Positions 43,601 to 55,712 of a stretch of DNA of 64,000 nucleotides are shown here, piece by piece. Source of the stretch: Rosellinia necatrix. Its lineage: Eukaryota > Ascomycota > Sordariomycetes > Xylariales > Xylariaceae. The stretch lies in the NCBI GenBank assembly GCA_021209875.1, contig JAGYVD010000003.1, positions 5,208,001 through 5,272,000 on the forward strand. Direction: 5' to 3'. A program made the position numbers and the translations under genes. The notes beneath the pieces are model-generated. The model saw only the letters and a list, made by a program, of their open reading frames with translations. It was not told the DNA's origin and made no database searches. How positions within the stretch are numbered: position 1 is the stretch's first letter; the number at the start of each line of letters is the position of its first letter.

Positions 43601-43962
43601 TAGGCCTTCGTTTAGAGGCTCACGCTCTCCCCCAATATACGCGTTCTACCAACCTGTGCGTCGCCTTGTAAAGTGTAGACCAGTGTAAGGGGCGGCATTG
43701 ACAATGGCATTCTGTTCGTTATCCCGGACGCCCTACACTTTCCAGCCGCTTACCGAAATTCCCGAATCCACCTCCCCACCGCTCATCATGGTGCAGAACT
43801 TTTAACAAGCCTGGTTGACAGTCTGTACCAGGTAGGTCATTGAAAACCACTTGTGTGATGTTGCTTAATGGTTTATATTTGACCCACTGTTGAACAGTAA
43901 CTGACTCTTGGCTCACCTGCTCTGAGTGGTGACCTATGGCCAGATGTGGCACAGTCTTCAAC
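40630..43962. other. Gene desert of 3.3 kb
   Basis: Upstream DNA of the repeat surface protein, then a long stretch with short ORFs only. Contents: GGATGCGTGG-like and TGTAGTGTAG-like short repeats (40870-40900, 42290-42325), a T run at 41170-41186, and a GC-richer patch at 43290-43480 containing TATAAAG. A plus-strand ORF at 43209-43565 (118 codons) gives an unrecognised hydrophobic/Gly-rich product. The patch could be part of an old LTR, but no terminal repeats were found. Confidence 0.45.
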
Positions 43963-45112
43963 TCAAGAATTGTAGAGAACTTGGGCACGGAGCCGTGATA
44001 TATCCACATGTGTGGCCTTACAGCATCCACCAACGACGATGCTGTGCCAGCAACCGCGGCTTTGTGCTTGGGTGACGATCTTGGCAAGTTGCTGCTCCCA
44101 CGAAGGCTAGATACAAACTCAGTGACCGATATCAGCCTCTATGGTAGCATAACCGCTCGTAAACTAGGCGAAACCGGCTACTTACCTCCTTAGCTATTTC
44201 GTTCAGCCCTGGGGGTCGTTTCCATGTTTTGGTGGCAGTATCATAGACCTCGCCGTTCGTCCCATCTGGGTATAAGAGTAAGCTTGGCCAAGCCCGGAGA
44301 TGACCACTCTCTTCTAGAAGTCTCACGCCAATTTCGTAGGCACTGACCAACTGAGGGAGCTCGGCTATTTTGGTACAGTTGATACCGATTCCCCACGGAG
44401 GATCGTTAGAGTATTCTAAACTTAGTAGGGCACGGATTACTTGGCTCACGCTGCTTCCATCTGGAAGGACGTGGCCAGTGCCCGGAAACACGCAAGATAT
44501 CCAGTATGGAACCCCTCCAAGTGGGCCGGCAGCGGCCGCATCCGGCGACTGTGAAGCAAGGGGCACAGTAAGCTTCCGTATGGCAAGTATTTCATCGACC
44601 CGCGGGACCGTCTCAAAGGCAACGAAATCAACTCGATCATCAAGCCGCGGGATACTGGCAAACAACCTCATACGGTCCGCATGCCAGCGAAACAGCTTCT
44701 CAACCGAGTCGTGTTCATCATCGTACCGGGCGGAGTACTCCTGACTAGGCGTCATGACGGCGCCATACGGCCCCAAGCTCAGGGCGATCTTCGTCGCCGG
44801 CTGCTTGACCTGTTCAACAATGGAAACGGCGGCATCAAGAAATTGAGGGATCTCGGCACGCAACACGCCCTGGGGGAAAGAATCTGTCCGTGTACGCTGA
44901 AATCCCTCGACCGAGACCTGGTATGTGGCGGTGAGCAAGATATCAACAGGAACCTGGGCGAAATCACGCTGGCACGACTCGAGGGCGCCATGGCCCGAGA
45001 GAAGGAGGTGAGAGGACCAAAGAGGCGTGGCCTCTGTAAACTGGACGTTGTACTTGTCTTCCAGGGACGTGCCCAATCCACCGTCGAGGAACAGAATAGG
45101 CGTCGCGGCCAT
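43963..45112 (-). CDS. Homocysteine S-methyltransferase
   Basis: Transfers a methyl group from S-methylmethionine or S-adenosylmethionine to homocysteine, recycling methionine. Two exons (44186-45112 and 43963-44106) give 356 residues. The start FLDGGLGTSLED is the typical beta-barrel opening. The zinc site is complete: Cys246 in GINCTK and the pair Cys337-Cys338 in VVGGCCK. The second motif lies entirely in exon 2, so the intron (donor GTAAGT, acceptor CTAG) must be removed for an active protein; unspliced reading ends within about 17 codons. Length and motif order fit the eukaryotic Mht1/Sam4 group. It stands alone between long intergenic stretches. Confidence 0.93.
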
Positions 45113-46722
45113 GCTGGATAGTCGAAGTTTATCAAGGGGGGCGAAGTTTATAGAGAGGGGCGTTAAGGGCGCTCAGGGGCGTACAGAAAGCAGGCAAGTT
45201 GCAACTCTCTCTCAGCTTCCATTGTGATAGGACAATTCTGTGATGGTTGCCAGTCTAGCGGGTCTCTTTCTCCAGCATCGCACAATCACGCCACCACCAA
45301 CAGGAACCTTGGCGATGACACCAGTGGCACAGTGTCTATACTGTGGCGTAGTACGACAATACAGTGTTATAATCACTGTCTGGTACAATCTAGGAGGACT
45401 TGTCGAGAATTTGGTGCTGAGAGTAGTCTGGTACACGTCACCGCCGTCGCCCGGCTTCTCGGCAATCAGCTCTACGGCGGATGTGGAGGAAACAAATAAA
45501 AAAAGCATCGAGCTTGCACGTCGGCGATTCATGCAAAACAGCCTGGTATTCCAGATGTACATACTTATGTAAGTACATGGTGGCTTACATCTAAAGTTAC
45601 CTAACCCCGCCTAAGGTGTGTCAACATTCCTACCTAGCGGGTCGTCTGGCCGGTGCTAGAGTGCTGGAGTAACCATAACATAGTGGCTGGGTAAGTAACT
45701 AGCAAGCCGTACCCAACCACCTCTCTTGAGGTTAGGTAGCTACTGCCAAACGTAACGTTTGGAACTGTCGACGGCTCGCCGGCACAAGACACAACGAGCA
45801 TCGGGTGTCCGGCACAACCATGAGCAGGTGCGAGCTGAGGGGGTAGGTAGCACCATGGCATATCTCATAGGTAACTACTACCTAATGTCAGCTACTCACT
45901 GTGGTGGCATTTGTAGTATAGAGTATAGCAGCATGCAAACCTCCACCAACTGAATACCCTCGTCGGGCTTTTCTTCTCTTTTTAAACCCAGTCTAGAACG
46001 ATGGAATGGATAATTATTGCTCTACACTACACCTAGTGTACACACCATCTGTCTGCGCCACAGACGTCCTAGCTCTTTAGATTGATCACACCACCTCGAT
46101 TCTTAGTCCAGGTGATAATACAAGACCAAGGACCAAGCGACTATCCAACTTTGCTGACCTCTTCGGGTTTATCCGACCTGGGAAGCCACCTTTCGGATGA
46201 CGACCTTTTCCTGACTTGAAGTCCTTTATCGCCCTTTGGACGTTCGCCGACTTAAGGTTCGCTCCTGAGGTTATACTATCACTCCCGGTACTTACCTACC
46301 TACTTAGTAGGTAGTAGGTATATACCTAGCCCAGATACTTGAGTAGATTGGTAGTGCTTATGTGCTAGTCGCCGGCCGATACCTACTCACCAGCGCATTA
46401 ATTAGTCCCTCCCTCCCCCCCGATTGTCGCATTGGTCGCATTGGTCGCATCGGCCGTATTGCCCACCCGACACGCCCCCAAACAGCCCAACCCGCACGCT
46501 TGTGGATCGGCTTGGCTTTCATCATCCATCATCGACACGGATACTACTCACTTCCCTGCTCCGTCTTGGCCGAGACAATCTGCCCGGATCCGGTCAGTAC
46601 CAAGCCGCCAAAGCGCCGTCGCTGTCGCCGTTGCGTCACCCTGACGGTTCGTCTGCCGCCCCGTCGCACGCGCGCCGTCGTCTCCGGTGTCACGGTTCTC
46701 CGCACATCCACCATCCACCACC
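45113..46722. other. Intergenic, divergent promoters
   Basis: About 1.6 kb between the homocysteine methyltransferase and the C2 gene. Includes TAGGTAGG-type repeats near 46290-46322, a TCGCATTGG repeat at 46427-46454, and C/T-rich DNA before the C2 gene start. No gene is supported. Confidence 0.5.
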
Positions 46723-48606
46723 ATGTCGTCGGATCCCCATGCGATAGGTAACACCGACAACCTGCAGCAGCGTCCCAGCGATACTCCCTTGCCGGACCCT
46801 GCCGGAGTCCCTCAACATGATGGAAATGATGGGATTGATGGAAACCATGAGAGGACCCCCCCGCAGCGTCGTTCGACCATGATGGATAAATTCAAGGACA
46901 GGAAGGAAAAATTGAAAACAAAGGCAAACCCACCTGGTGGCTTCGACTCGACCCCCATTCCCGATGCGCCGCCTGGCTATACCGTCAGGTTCACCTTCCA
47001 TCGCGCGGAAAACCTGCCTGTTGCCGATATCAGCACAGGCGCCTCGGATCCCTTCATCACCGCCACGCTTTCCACGTCGTTGCCCAAGCGACACAAGGAG
47101 GATGCCGATCTCTGTTATCGTACACGCACAATCCGACGATCTCTGGAGCCGCACTGGGAAGAAGAATGGATTGTCGCAAATATCCCCTCGTCCGGCTTCA
47201 GGCTCAAGTGCCGCTTATATGATGAGGATTGGCCTGATCACAACGATCGTCTCGGAAACGTCACTATTTATGAGACCAACATCAGTGAATCTTGGCAAGG
47301 CTCTGCACCGCCGGGAAAGGTTTACGAGGTCAAGAAGCGTATGGGCAGCAAGCGAGCATACGCTCTGAAGGCTGCTACCACTGCCTTCCACAAGGGTGTC
47401 TCGATGACCCCGAGGCTATATATCAGTATTGTGTGCCTCGGGAAGTCAAATCCACCGCACGGCCAAATATATACCATCGGCCCTACCTACTACTTCAAGC
47501 ATTTCTCTCCTATGATTGGGCGTATGATGGGCATCAAGGTTAACAAGGATGAGGCCGACGATGCCGAGGGTCATGATAACCCTCCGAGCACCGGGGCAGA
47601 CGGTAGTAACGCTGAAAAGAGTAACTCGGAGAAGAGGGCACAAAAATATGACTTCCAGGCCAACGAGATCCAATTGGCTGGCCCCGTACCACCAAAACTT
47701 TACCATCGCTATGTTGAGTTTAGGCCCATTATCGGCCTCCTTTTCCAAGGCGCTGGCCTTCGCGGCCGTATCCTAAACAAGGCTTTACATCACCAACACG
47801 AACGGATATATAACTTCGATAAATCGACCGAGTGGGGTACATTCGAACCGTGTTCTGAAGAGGCAAGCCTCCAATTCTTGAAGATGGCGCATTTTGACGA
47901 AGGCGCCCGCCTCTTCACCTATATCATTACACTCGACGGTCTCATGCGCTTCACTGAGACGGGCAAAGAGTTTGGTATCGATCTTCTAAGCAAACATACT
48001 ATGCATAGTGATGCCCATATATATATTGCCTGTTCCGGGGAGTTCTTCATCAAGAAAACAAAAAAGCCCGACAACGCGCATGGTATGGATTCTGGTCAAC
48101 CAGCCCACTCCTCCAGCCAAGCGGCCGAATGCAGGTCGCACAAAGAAGCGTCACCCGCGAATCCAGATGATTATCACCTTATCATCGACAATGATAGCGG
48201 TACCTACAGGCCGGATAAGTCGGTTCTACCAGACTTACGCGCGTACCTGGAGCGTAACTTCCCCGGACTACATATTACGGCGCCTGCATGTGACGACCCA
48301 GAGCATCAGAAGCTAAAGGAAAAACAGCGAAGTCTCAGGAAGAAGGAGGGCCATAACGTTAGAATGGTTCTCAACCGCAGTCCCAGCGCCAGCTCTTTTA
48401 GTTCTAGTGACATCAGTGACCTAGACAATATGGAGCGAGCAGGCGAGGAAGGGCGGAAGAGTAAAAAAGAGCGTGCCTGGGAGCTTTTAGAGGAGCCAAG
48501 GCGGATAAAGGAAGCAATTAATGCCCAATCTAATCACTCAAACGCCGCCCCGTCGACCTCTCAGGCTGGCGACGCGCACGTGGGCAGCAATAGCAACACG
48601 ACTTAA
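46723..48606 (+). CDS. C2-domain protein of unknown function
   Basis: A single exon of 627 residues from the ATG at 46723; the in-frame codon further upstream is GTG. After a disordered, proline-rich start comes a lysine-rich helix (KFKDRKEKLKTK), then a C2 domain at about residues 83-190. Calcium-loop acidic residues are visible in DISTGASDPF and YDEDWPDHNDRLG, with TIRRSLEPHWEEEW between them. C2 domains bind membrane phospholipids, often with calcium. The rest (190-627) has conserved-looking blocks such as FRPIIGLLFQGAGLRGR and LFTYIITLDGLMRFTETGKEFGID, typical of a fungal family I know only as uncharacterised C2 proteins. The C-terminus is charged and Ser-rich. No membrane helix is clear. 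Confidence 0.88.
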   Translation: MSSDPHAIGNTDNLQQRPSDTPLPDPAGVPQHDGNDGIDGNHERTPPQRRSTMMDKFKDRKEKLKTKANPPGGFDSTPIPDAPPGYTVRFTFHRAENLPVADISTGASDPFITATLSTSLPKRHKEDADLCYRTRTIRRSLEPHWEEEWIVANIPSSGFRLKCRLYDEDWPDHNDRLGNVTIYETNISESWQGSAPPGKVYEVKKRMGSKRAYALKAATTAFHKGVSMTPRLYISIVCLGKSNPPHGQIYTIGPTYYFKHFSPMIGRMMGIKVNKDEADDAEGHDNPPSTGADGSNAEKSNSEKRAQKYDFQANEIQLAGPVPPKLYHRYVEFRPIIGLLFQGAGLRGRILNKALHHQHERIYNFDKSTEWGTFEPCSEEASLQFLKMAHFDEGARLFTYIITLDGLMRFTETGKEFGIDLLSKHTMHSDAHIYIACSGEFFIKKTKKPDNAHGMDSGQPAHSSSQAAECRSHKEASPANPDDYHLIIDNDSGTYRPDKSVLPDLRAYLERNFPGLHITAPACDDPEHQKLKEKQRSLRKKEGHNVRMVLNRSPSASSFSSSDISDLDNMERAGEEGRKSKKERAWELLEEPRRIKEAINAQSNHSNAAPSTSQAGDAHVGSNSNTT

Positions 48607-50997
48607 TTGATTTTCATTGCTTGATTTTCGCATATTACGCTTTATTTCCTACCCGCACTACCTAAGGAAGTGTCGATCGACGGGTTCACACGCTAATTCT
48701 CGACGTTTTCGGTTGTCCGCGCTTCGCCTCTGGTATAAAATGCCTTTCAAGGCCCATTCGCATCTTACTAGGCGGTTTTCCAGCCTAGATATAATGTAAT
48801 TCGAGTATGCCTTATACCCATTAAACCTACCAAATCTTTATTTTTAACTTGGTCTTCACGGCCTTATAATTGTTATTCTTAGTTCTGGCATTAGTTATTA
48901 TAATGTTATCATCTAAGCACTCGATCGTGTGGAATGATGGCATATGCGGATTTTAGTTGTACTGGTTACTTACCTTAATAGTAAACTGTGCTTCATATTA
49001 TTGTCACACAGTTAGTATGATGCTCGCGGGCAGCGTATAATTGTAGTATGCCGCAGCAACCGAACAAGTAAAACATCCACCATTGTCCATAATTGGCAAG
49101 TCACGACACACTTTAGGCGACAGTTCCTAAGAACGAATGACTTACATGTAATATATATAAAGCAGGAATTACGTTGAAGCGATATAAGATGGAGAATTGA
49201 ATAACTCAATGCCCATGTGATGCTGCTGAAGAATTCAAGATATTTTTGACGCCCTCGCTTATAACTAATGCTCAAAAGATGACTAGGGAACCGCAATAGC
49301 GCCCATCGAACTGTGTCGGACGTAGTATTAAGATCTCGGGTCGTTGCCTTGTGTCAAATGGGGGAATCATTGAGTGAGTAGATAGGCTTGTTCGAGGCGA
49401 TAGGGGGGTGTAGGTGTTGTATTCAGGGCTCAATAGGATAAGCAATTGATTCCTGGACCCTTTAAGGCCCCCTTGGATCTTGAAGGTCCCTATATACACC
49501 CAATTCCGATGCTACAACCATCCGGGGTGTCGGGTAGTGGCTAGTAGTGTCATAGTCGCACCTAACACCTTGCTTGATACCTGCTTGCGAGAGGTGGCTA
49601 GAGAAAGTAGAAGCAATGCCTAACTTCTGTCTGTGCTATGGAAGCAATACTCGGCTCGGCGGATGATCTGCCAATAAAACCTTGTTAATTAACTCATGCA
49701 AAGTACTACGGTAATATGCTTAGAGTAGGTGGGATTTATATATTCTTCCATTCTTGTCTCTTATATAGAGGAAATACTGAGGGGATTATTCATCTCTAGC
49801 CTTCGATTAGTTATGACCATAAGTTTGGGTTCGTGGAAGAAATTAACATTTCAGTAGAAGTATACCTGCATTTTGTAAGGTTAGCAAAGAATAGTTGAGT
49901 AACATGCCTACCATAGTTGGTTTAGGAGGCCAAAGTCTACAAGTTGGTTATCGTGTCACACGAACTTAGCGCTGCCATTATACTCTACCACTCATCAACC
50001 CAAATCCTAGATTCAATCAAATTGAATGCGTGTAACGTATGACGTAGTTACAAGAAGCTGTCTGTTAACTACCTGTTTCGCGGCGCTAAGTAAGTGGTTC
50101 CGAAATCCACTTACACTAGGTAGGCAATTGCCCGACGCGCCGAAACCACATAAGGTGAACTAGTTCTATCTAGTGGACGGTATTCTCCCAGAAGAGAATG
50201 GAGGAGGATACGCCGAGGCAGATTATAGCTCTTGAGATCTTAGTAAATTCCCTATTAACGACGGAATAGAGTGAAAGTAACACATAGTACCTATAATTCT
50301 TTATCTGCTTCTTGTGGACAACAACAGCAACGACAACAACAGCAACAGCAACAGCAACATCGACCGACCAGGCATCGAACTCAGTGCAACTACCTACTTA
50401 GGTACTCATAGCATCACGAGTAATGCTGTACAAGAGCCCCAAAACGGTGCCGAGAAGGCAGTCAGACGACGATCAGCTTCCACAAGCAGGCGTGCCAAGT
50501 CTCCAGTCCATAATGGCGACCTGCCCAAGGCGTCGAGATGCTCTGTGCGAAGCGCTCAGCGAGCTGCCCGAAACGAACGGCTTGGCAATCCTTAGCTCGT
50601 TTCTAAACTGACCTCGCCGCATACCACCTGCGGAATCCTCACATAGTGCCTGTGCCGATCATACGTGATCCCCATGTCGTCTACAGCAATCACTGGCCAA
50701 GCTTTGCTGCGCGAGCCACCACGTGTCGGTGTATGGCTTCAACGCAGGAGATCGTCACTCGTCACATAGACCCGCATAAAGGAGATGGGCGAGGGGGGGT
50801 CGAAGATGCTTAAAATATAAACACATATATATAAAGGTAGAAGAGGGAGAATGAGCAGTCGAGGGGATGGATTCATACCGGACGTTTGAACAAGCCTAGT
50901 CTGAAAGACGATACCAAGCCGTCCGTCGCCGCACCGCACTTTGCTCCCGACCCTCCTCGCTTATACGCCACCCACCCGCCCGTATCTTCAAAACAAT
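48607..50997. other. AT-rich intergenic DNA with decayed repeat
   Basis: About 2.4 kb, AT-rich to about 50.2 kb, with the second copy of the dispersed repeat at 49350-49610. A CAA/CAG trinucleotide stretch is at 50320-50360. The final few hundred bases must contain the NLP promoter. ORFs at 50314-50611 are repeat-rich and not convincing. Confidence 0.5.
49350..49610. repeat. Degenerate dispersed repeat, copy 2
   Basis: Relative of 5015-5290 in the same orientation, with the same order of shared blocks. In the GAGTGAGTAGATAGGCTTGTT block this copy keeps G and C where the other has A and T, so it appears less mutated. The element type is unknown. Confidence 0.5.
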
Positions 50998-52278
50998 ATG
51001 GGCGTCTCCGCGAAGACCGTGCTCGTCGGCGCCGCGGCGCTCGCCCTGTCCGCCAGCGCGTCTACGATATCGACGGATTTCCGATCCATCTTCAAGCGGG
51101 ATCCGCCTAAGGCGCTCCCCGGGTGCGCCACGGACGCGGAACGGAGATGGCAGCCAGGTAAAATAAAAAAAAAAGCCCACCACCTCTTCTCTCCCGAAAC
51201 GTTCAGCGAGCTTATGCGGATACGTAATATCCATGCCGCTGCTGTGTCATGCCCGAGCTCTTTTTTTTTTTCTTTTTTTTTTTTTTTTAAATTTTTTTTT
51301 TCTTCTGGCTCACCAAGTTATCTTGAACAGCGATGGACTTCGACACGGACGGGTGCTATAACTCCCCCGCGATCGACGCCGCCGGCAACGTGGCGACGGG
51401 CCTGAACTGTGGCGGCGCGAAGAACGGGAACTGCCGTGACCTGTCTGACCTGCAGAACAACAACGCGTACTCGCGGGCGCGGTGCAACAACGGGTGGTGC
51501 GGATATATCTACGGTAAAAGCCCTCCTTAAAAAAAAAAAACCCTCCCCCTTATCATCCCAACCCCTTCCCCACCCCCAAGTCTAGGGGTAAAATACAAAA
51601 AAAAAAAAAAAAAAGACTAAGACTAGAGGATACCCTTCTTCACACAGGATACTACTTCGAGAAGGACCAGTCGGTCGACGGGTCGTGCGGCGTGGGGCAC
51701 AAGAACGACTGGGAGCACATCGCGGTCTGGGTCAAGGACGGCGACGCGATGCCGTCGTACGTCGGCGTCTCGCAGCACGGCAAGTACCAGGTGAAGCCGG
51801 CGTCCGAGGTGCGGTTCCAGGGCACGCACCCCAAGGTCGTGTACAACCAAGACGGCATCCTGACGCACGACTTCCGCTTCGCCAACGCCGACGACGACAA
51901 CATTGAGAACCATACAGGGCAGTGGTTTGTAAGTCCTTTTTTTTTTACCCCGATCTCCGCCTCCCCCCCTTCCCTCCCTTTCCTCTTCCTTCTTCACTCA
52001 CCCACACGCCAAGACCATACCCATTGGAATAGCGGCTAACGTGATGAATGATGATGATAAACTCGCGCGTGTGTAGTTCGGCGATCTGGTCGGCTATCTC
52101 GGCTTCCCCCTCGACCGACCTCCGCGACAAGATGCTCAACAACGACTGGGGCAGCGCGCTCCCGGACATCCGCGAGGGCGTGTACGCCGGCAAGCTCGAG
52201 GCCTCCAAGGGCGGCAACAGCATCCCGACCGACACGAACGTGGACGGCGAGGGTTCCCCTGGCCAGCCCAGCTGCTAA
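50998..52278 (+). CDS. Necrosis- and ethylene-inducing-like protein (NLP), frame-broken
   Basis: Member of the NPP1/NLP family, secreted proteins of plant-associated microbes; some members damage plant membranes, others are not toxic. Four exon-like segments have GT-AG borders: 50998-51157 (signal peptide), 51331-51513, 51648-51928 and 52077-52278. The third carries the family heptapeptide in the variant form GHKNDWE, where many members have GHRHDWE, so one histidine of the usual motif is replaced. Four segments and the Cys pairs fit the family. The last segment changes frame at a run of five C (52106-52110), consistent with one extra base. The gene as given is therefore not intact; assembly error or recent loss are both possible. 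Intron 1 contains a near-continuous T tract. Confidence 0.85.
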
Positions 52279-53030
52279 TGCCACCCCACACTACCTGGAG
52301 GTTGTTTTTTTTTTTTTTTGGAGAGGGGGAAAAAAGGGGACTTTTTTTTTTTTTTTTCCTTGGAAACGGATAGGCACGGTTGGATCGATTTCTCCGCGTG
52401 CCGCGGGTACGGTTGGATACACCGGACTTTCTTGGACAGTTGTAGATCTTCCTTTTGTAAGGTGTAGATCGATTACCAGTTCTGCGGCCTATTGCAGTGT
52501 TTAAGAGAAGCTCTCTAAATGATTCGTCTCCATCTGAGCCGTGCTAGATCGGTGTAGTAGCTCCCTAGGGTAGTAGTAGTAGTAGCTCCTTGGGGTCGTA
52601 GAGCTGAGAAGTGTCGTTTTGTAAATTCATACAGGTAAATTCGAGAACTTCAGCGCCCCCGTTACCGTGCCGTAGGCTAAGTTGATTTGTAGATGATAAA
52701 TAAACCGCGAGACTGGGGCCTACTTAGCAGACAACATGCACGCTCTTGTGCAACGATTCCTATCTTGATCGTTAGGTTTCTGGCTGAAGTTGTCGACACT
52801 GACACACCTGTTTGTGATTAGGCCTGATGATGGGCGGCCGTAGAGGACATCGAGTTTCACAAAGGTACTTGAGTGATTTAGACAAGCAGAAACATGATAC
52901 ACAACCGAGAGATGTAACGATAAAAAGCATCGCAATATATTTTAATCCTTCCTTGGGGTATCAATTATGGTACAGATGGAGTTAGATCTCGTGATTTATA
53001 GGGGAAATCGGAATGGGAATAAATGGCCAC
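52279..53030. other. Convergent 3' flanks, nothing seen
   Basis: About 750 bases between the NLP and ALG6 3' ends, with T runs at 52303-52319 and 52342-52358 and a TAGTAG repeat near 52572-52583. No gene. Confidence 0.6.
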
Positions 53031-54988
53031 TTAGGTAGTTTTAGCCTTCTCCTTATGAGCCTTAGGAAACAACCCCGGGACGATGCCGCTGTCCTGTATC
53101 AGTTTCCATAGACACCACAGATAGCAGAGGGCAAACCCAGCGAAACCAACGCCAACATTGGCAACAACCCATAAATCTGGTTTATCGGCTGGGGGTACGT
53201 AGGCTCGCTCCATAACGTGCCAGGCAGCCATAGCGAGGTAGAAGAGGCCATGGGTTACAAATGTCGCCCATTGCACTATAGAACTTTGACCTTTCTGGAA
53301 GTATGCGCTCATGGAGGTGGGAGGCAGACCTAGCAAATACGCCCAGAGGAGTGTGAATACGGCATAGGGGATGCGCAAATCGACCCGTTGAAGTAGTGGG
53401 AACATTGTCCATGCTCCCAGGATATTTGCAAACCCGACCCACGATCGTACCTCTTTACCCAAGCCTTGCTTACCGGCAAGAAGGAGAGTCATGGGGAGAA
53501 GCGGGAGGAGAACGCTCTTCTCATGGACCTGGTAGCTGAAAAGGAAGAAGCCCCATGCCGTAGCGGCAAAGCCGTAGGGCAGGAGCTCTTTACGAGGCCG
53601 AAGAAAAATGACGCCGCATGCTGGTGAGATTACAGCGAGAGTGGCGAGTAGAGAAGCCCGTTGAAGGAGCTCAGAGGGATATGCGCGTAGTTTGATCACT
53701 ACGTTCGCCGCACACCAGAAATTGGCAACCTTATCCTCGAATAAACCTCGAGCAAAGGGGAATACTCGGTGTATCATCTGAACCATCTGCTCAACTACCG
53801 GGTAGTAGGGAGCGCTCGTGTCGAGATAGGGAGAAAGAAATGTTAAAATGGGGAGTGGTCCATGAAGCCCCTTGAGGTCCGGCTGAGAATCAATGCCCTG
53901 GCTCGCATCGTGGAGGGCGCCAAGGACAAATGGCAGAACCAATACCACGAAAGAGGCCGCGGTTACGGCTGCAATGCCAAAGAACCGGGGTATATTGATC
54001 CGAGGCAAAATGCTGCTGCCCAATAAAAAGGCGAAGACAACTGGGGCGTAATACAGGGCCATCTGCTTGAAACCGAGGGCGGCGACAAAAAAGATGGACG
54101 CCCACATGTATCGCCCAGCTAGCATGCTGGACATACTAGCAACAACAAAGCCGAGCATGACGGTATTGTACTGGAAGTGGACATGGTCGATGAGAATGGT
54201 GCCTGGCTGCATCAGGATGGCAACAAGCGCCAGAGACGCAGGCCATTGGGCAACACCGAAAAGCCGGCTATACCTTCGAGTGAAAACGACAACGGCCGGG
54301 ATGTAGATCAGATATTCGGACACAATGACCGTGGCTCTCATGAATATCTTCAGTGTCGGGTCGTCCGAGCCTCGCGACGTGTAGAGAGCGAACCACGAAG
54401 GGTCGATGAGCGAACCGATGCGACCGAGCAACCAACTGTGGTATGCCGTGAGAGGAGGATAATCGAGCCCCCACCATTGCAGATCGTGGAAATACCATTG
54501 GGAGATGGGGAGTTGGGTAGTGATTTCCATCCAGTGTCGCTGAGCTTCGTAGTCGCCGAACATGGGAGGTTTACCGAAACCTATGCGGACAGAGGGCCAA
54601 AGTCAGCACACGAGACAAGAACAGGGTCGTTAAGATCGAGACAAAGAACAACAGCAGCAAGAGGCACAGGAACGAGAGTCACAGGGCCAAGAGCCATAGG
54701 GCCAAGAGCCATAGGGCCACGGAGATGGAGAGAGAGAGAGAGACAGTAGACGAACCAGAATACCCCCATAAGCCAGCGGCCCAGCGGAAGAGGCCGGCGG
54801 CCATGAGGATCAACGGCAGTATCTCCCATTGCGAGAGGGAAGACCGTGCAGGCCATAGGATCGCCTCTAGGGGGGAAGGTGGGAGACCTGACGAGGGCTT
54901 CGGGCTTGACGTTGGCATCGAAGTGAGCTGTCTTTTTCGGCTTGCGCCGGGGCTTGTGCGGCGACGACATGGCCGAGGCAGAGGCCAT
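53031..54988 (-). CDS. ALG6: ALG6 alpha-1,3-glucosyltransferase, with a one-base frame break
   Basis: Endoplasmic-reticulum enzyme that adds the first glucose to the Man9GlcNAc2 lipid-linked oligosaccharide for N-glycosylation. Exon 2 (53031-54580) carries the luminal-loop signature MFGDYEAQRHWME and LDYPPLTAYHSWLLG, then many hydrophobic segments; the length fits ALG6. Exon 1 (54756-54988) codes a basic cytosolic N-terminus and the first membrane helix, QWEILPLILMAAGLFRWAAG. The frame of the start codon and that of the helix disagree: they switch at a run of six G (54870-54875), where one base too many explains it. The exon sum is then a multiple of three (593 residues). The intron donor is a weak GTTCGT. 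ALG8 is the only close alternative. It is divergent from PalC. Confidence 0.92.
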
Positions 54989-55712
54989 GGTCACCGTGAA
55001 TTGGGAGGGATGAACCAGGTCGAAAATGGCATTTAGATCAAGACAGGAGCGTTTTTTGTCCGGGTAACTAAGCCAAAAAAAAAAAAAAAAGGGAAAGGAA
55101 AAAAAAAAAGAAGGGAAAAAAATACAGGCACGATACGTAGTTAGATGTATGTATGTATGTATGTATGTTGGCGAACTTTTGACTCGTTGCCTGTGGTGGG
55201 CACTGGTTGTGCCACCTATCAAGATCGATAAAAAAGGTATGAATAATTAAACCCAGAAATGAACAATTGGGGAGCTTGTGTCCGGGGAAGCTATTATTAG
55301 CGTCTCTGTCTCGAGTTGTAGCCCCATACCTTAACGTTCACACATTGGCATTAGGTAGGTAAGGTAGGTAGGTAGGTAAGATAGGTACTTATTCAAGTAG
55401 ATATACTTACGCTGTAGTGTAGTAATTGTAGTATATAGAAGTACCTGTATTAAAATTATACATGTAAGCTTGGGACCAGTACTAGGTGTTTTGGCACTAG
55501 GTAGGGGTAGCTGGAGTAACCTCCGGCACCCATTATGCGCTGTAATGCCCCCCAAATATGTATTTCTTTGGAGCATCAAGATGTCACCCAAGTATGCGCC
55601 CTCTTCCTCTATTTGCACATCCCACTAAGTTAGCATTATTCCCCCTGTCGACCCATTTGAACTAGGAAATATCGATATTTTTACCTGTGCAGTTATATAT
55701 TTTATATACGAT
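54989..55712. promoter_or_regulatory. Shared divergent promoter region of ALG6 and palC
   Basis: 720 bases between two start codons facing away from each other. Contains A runs (55076-55120) in the ALG6 leader, a TATG repeat at 55147-55168, GGTAGGTA repeats (55350-55380) and a TATA-like TTTATATACG about 15 bases before the PalC ATG. No PacC site (GCCARG) was noticed. Confidence 0.5.

Noticed and set aside
54869..54890. A GT...AG pair of about 22 bases that could act as an intron in ALG6
   Set aside because: Too short for a fungal spliceosomal intron and lacks a branch site. A one-base error in the G run explains the frame change better.
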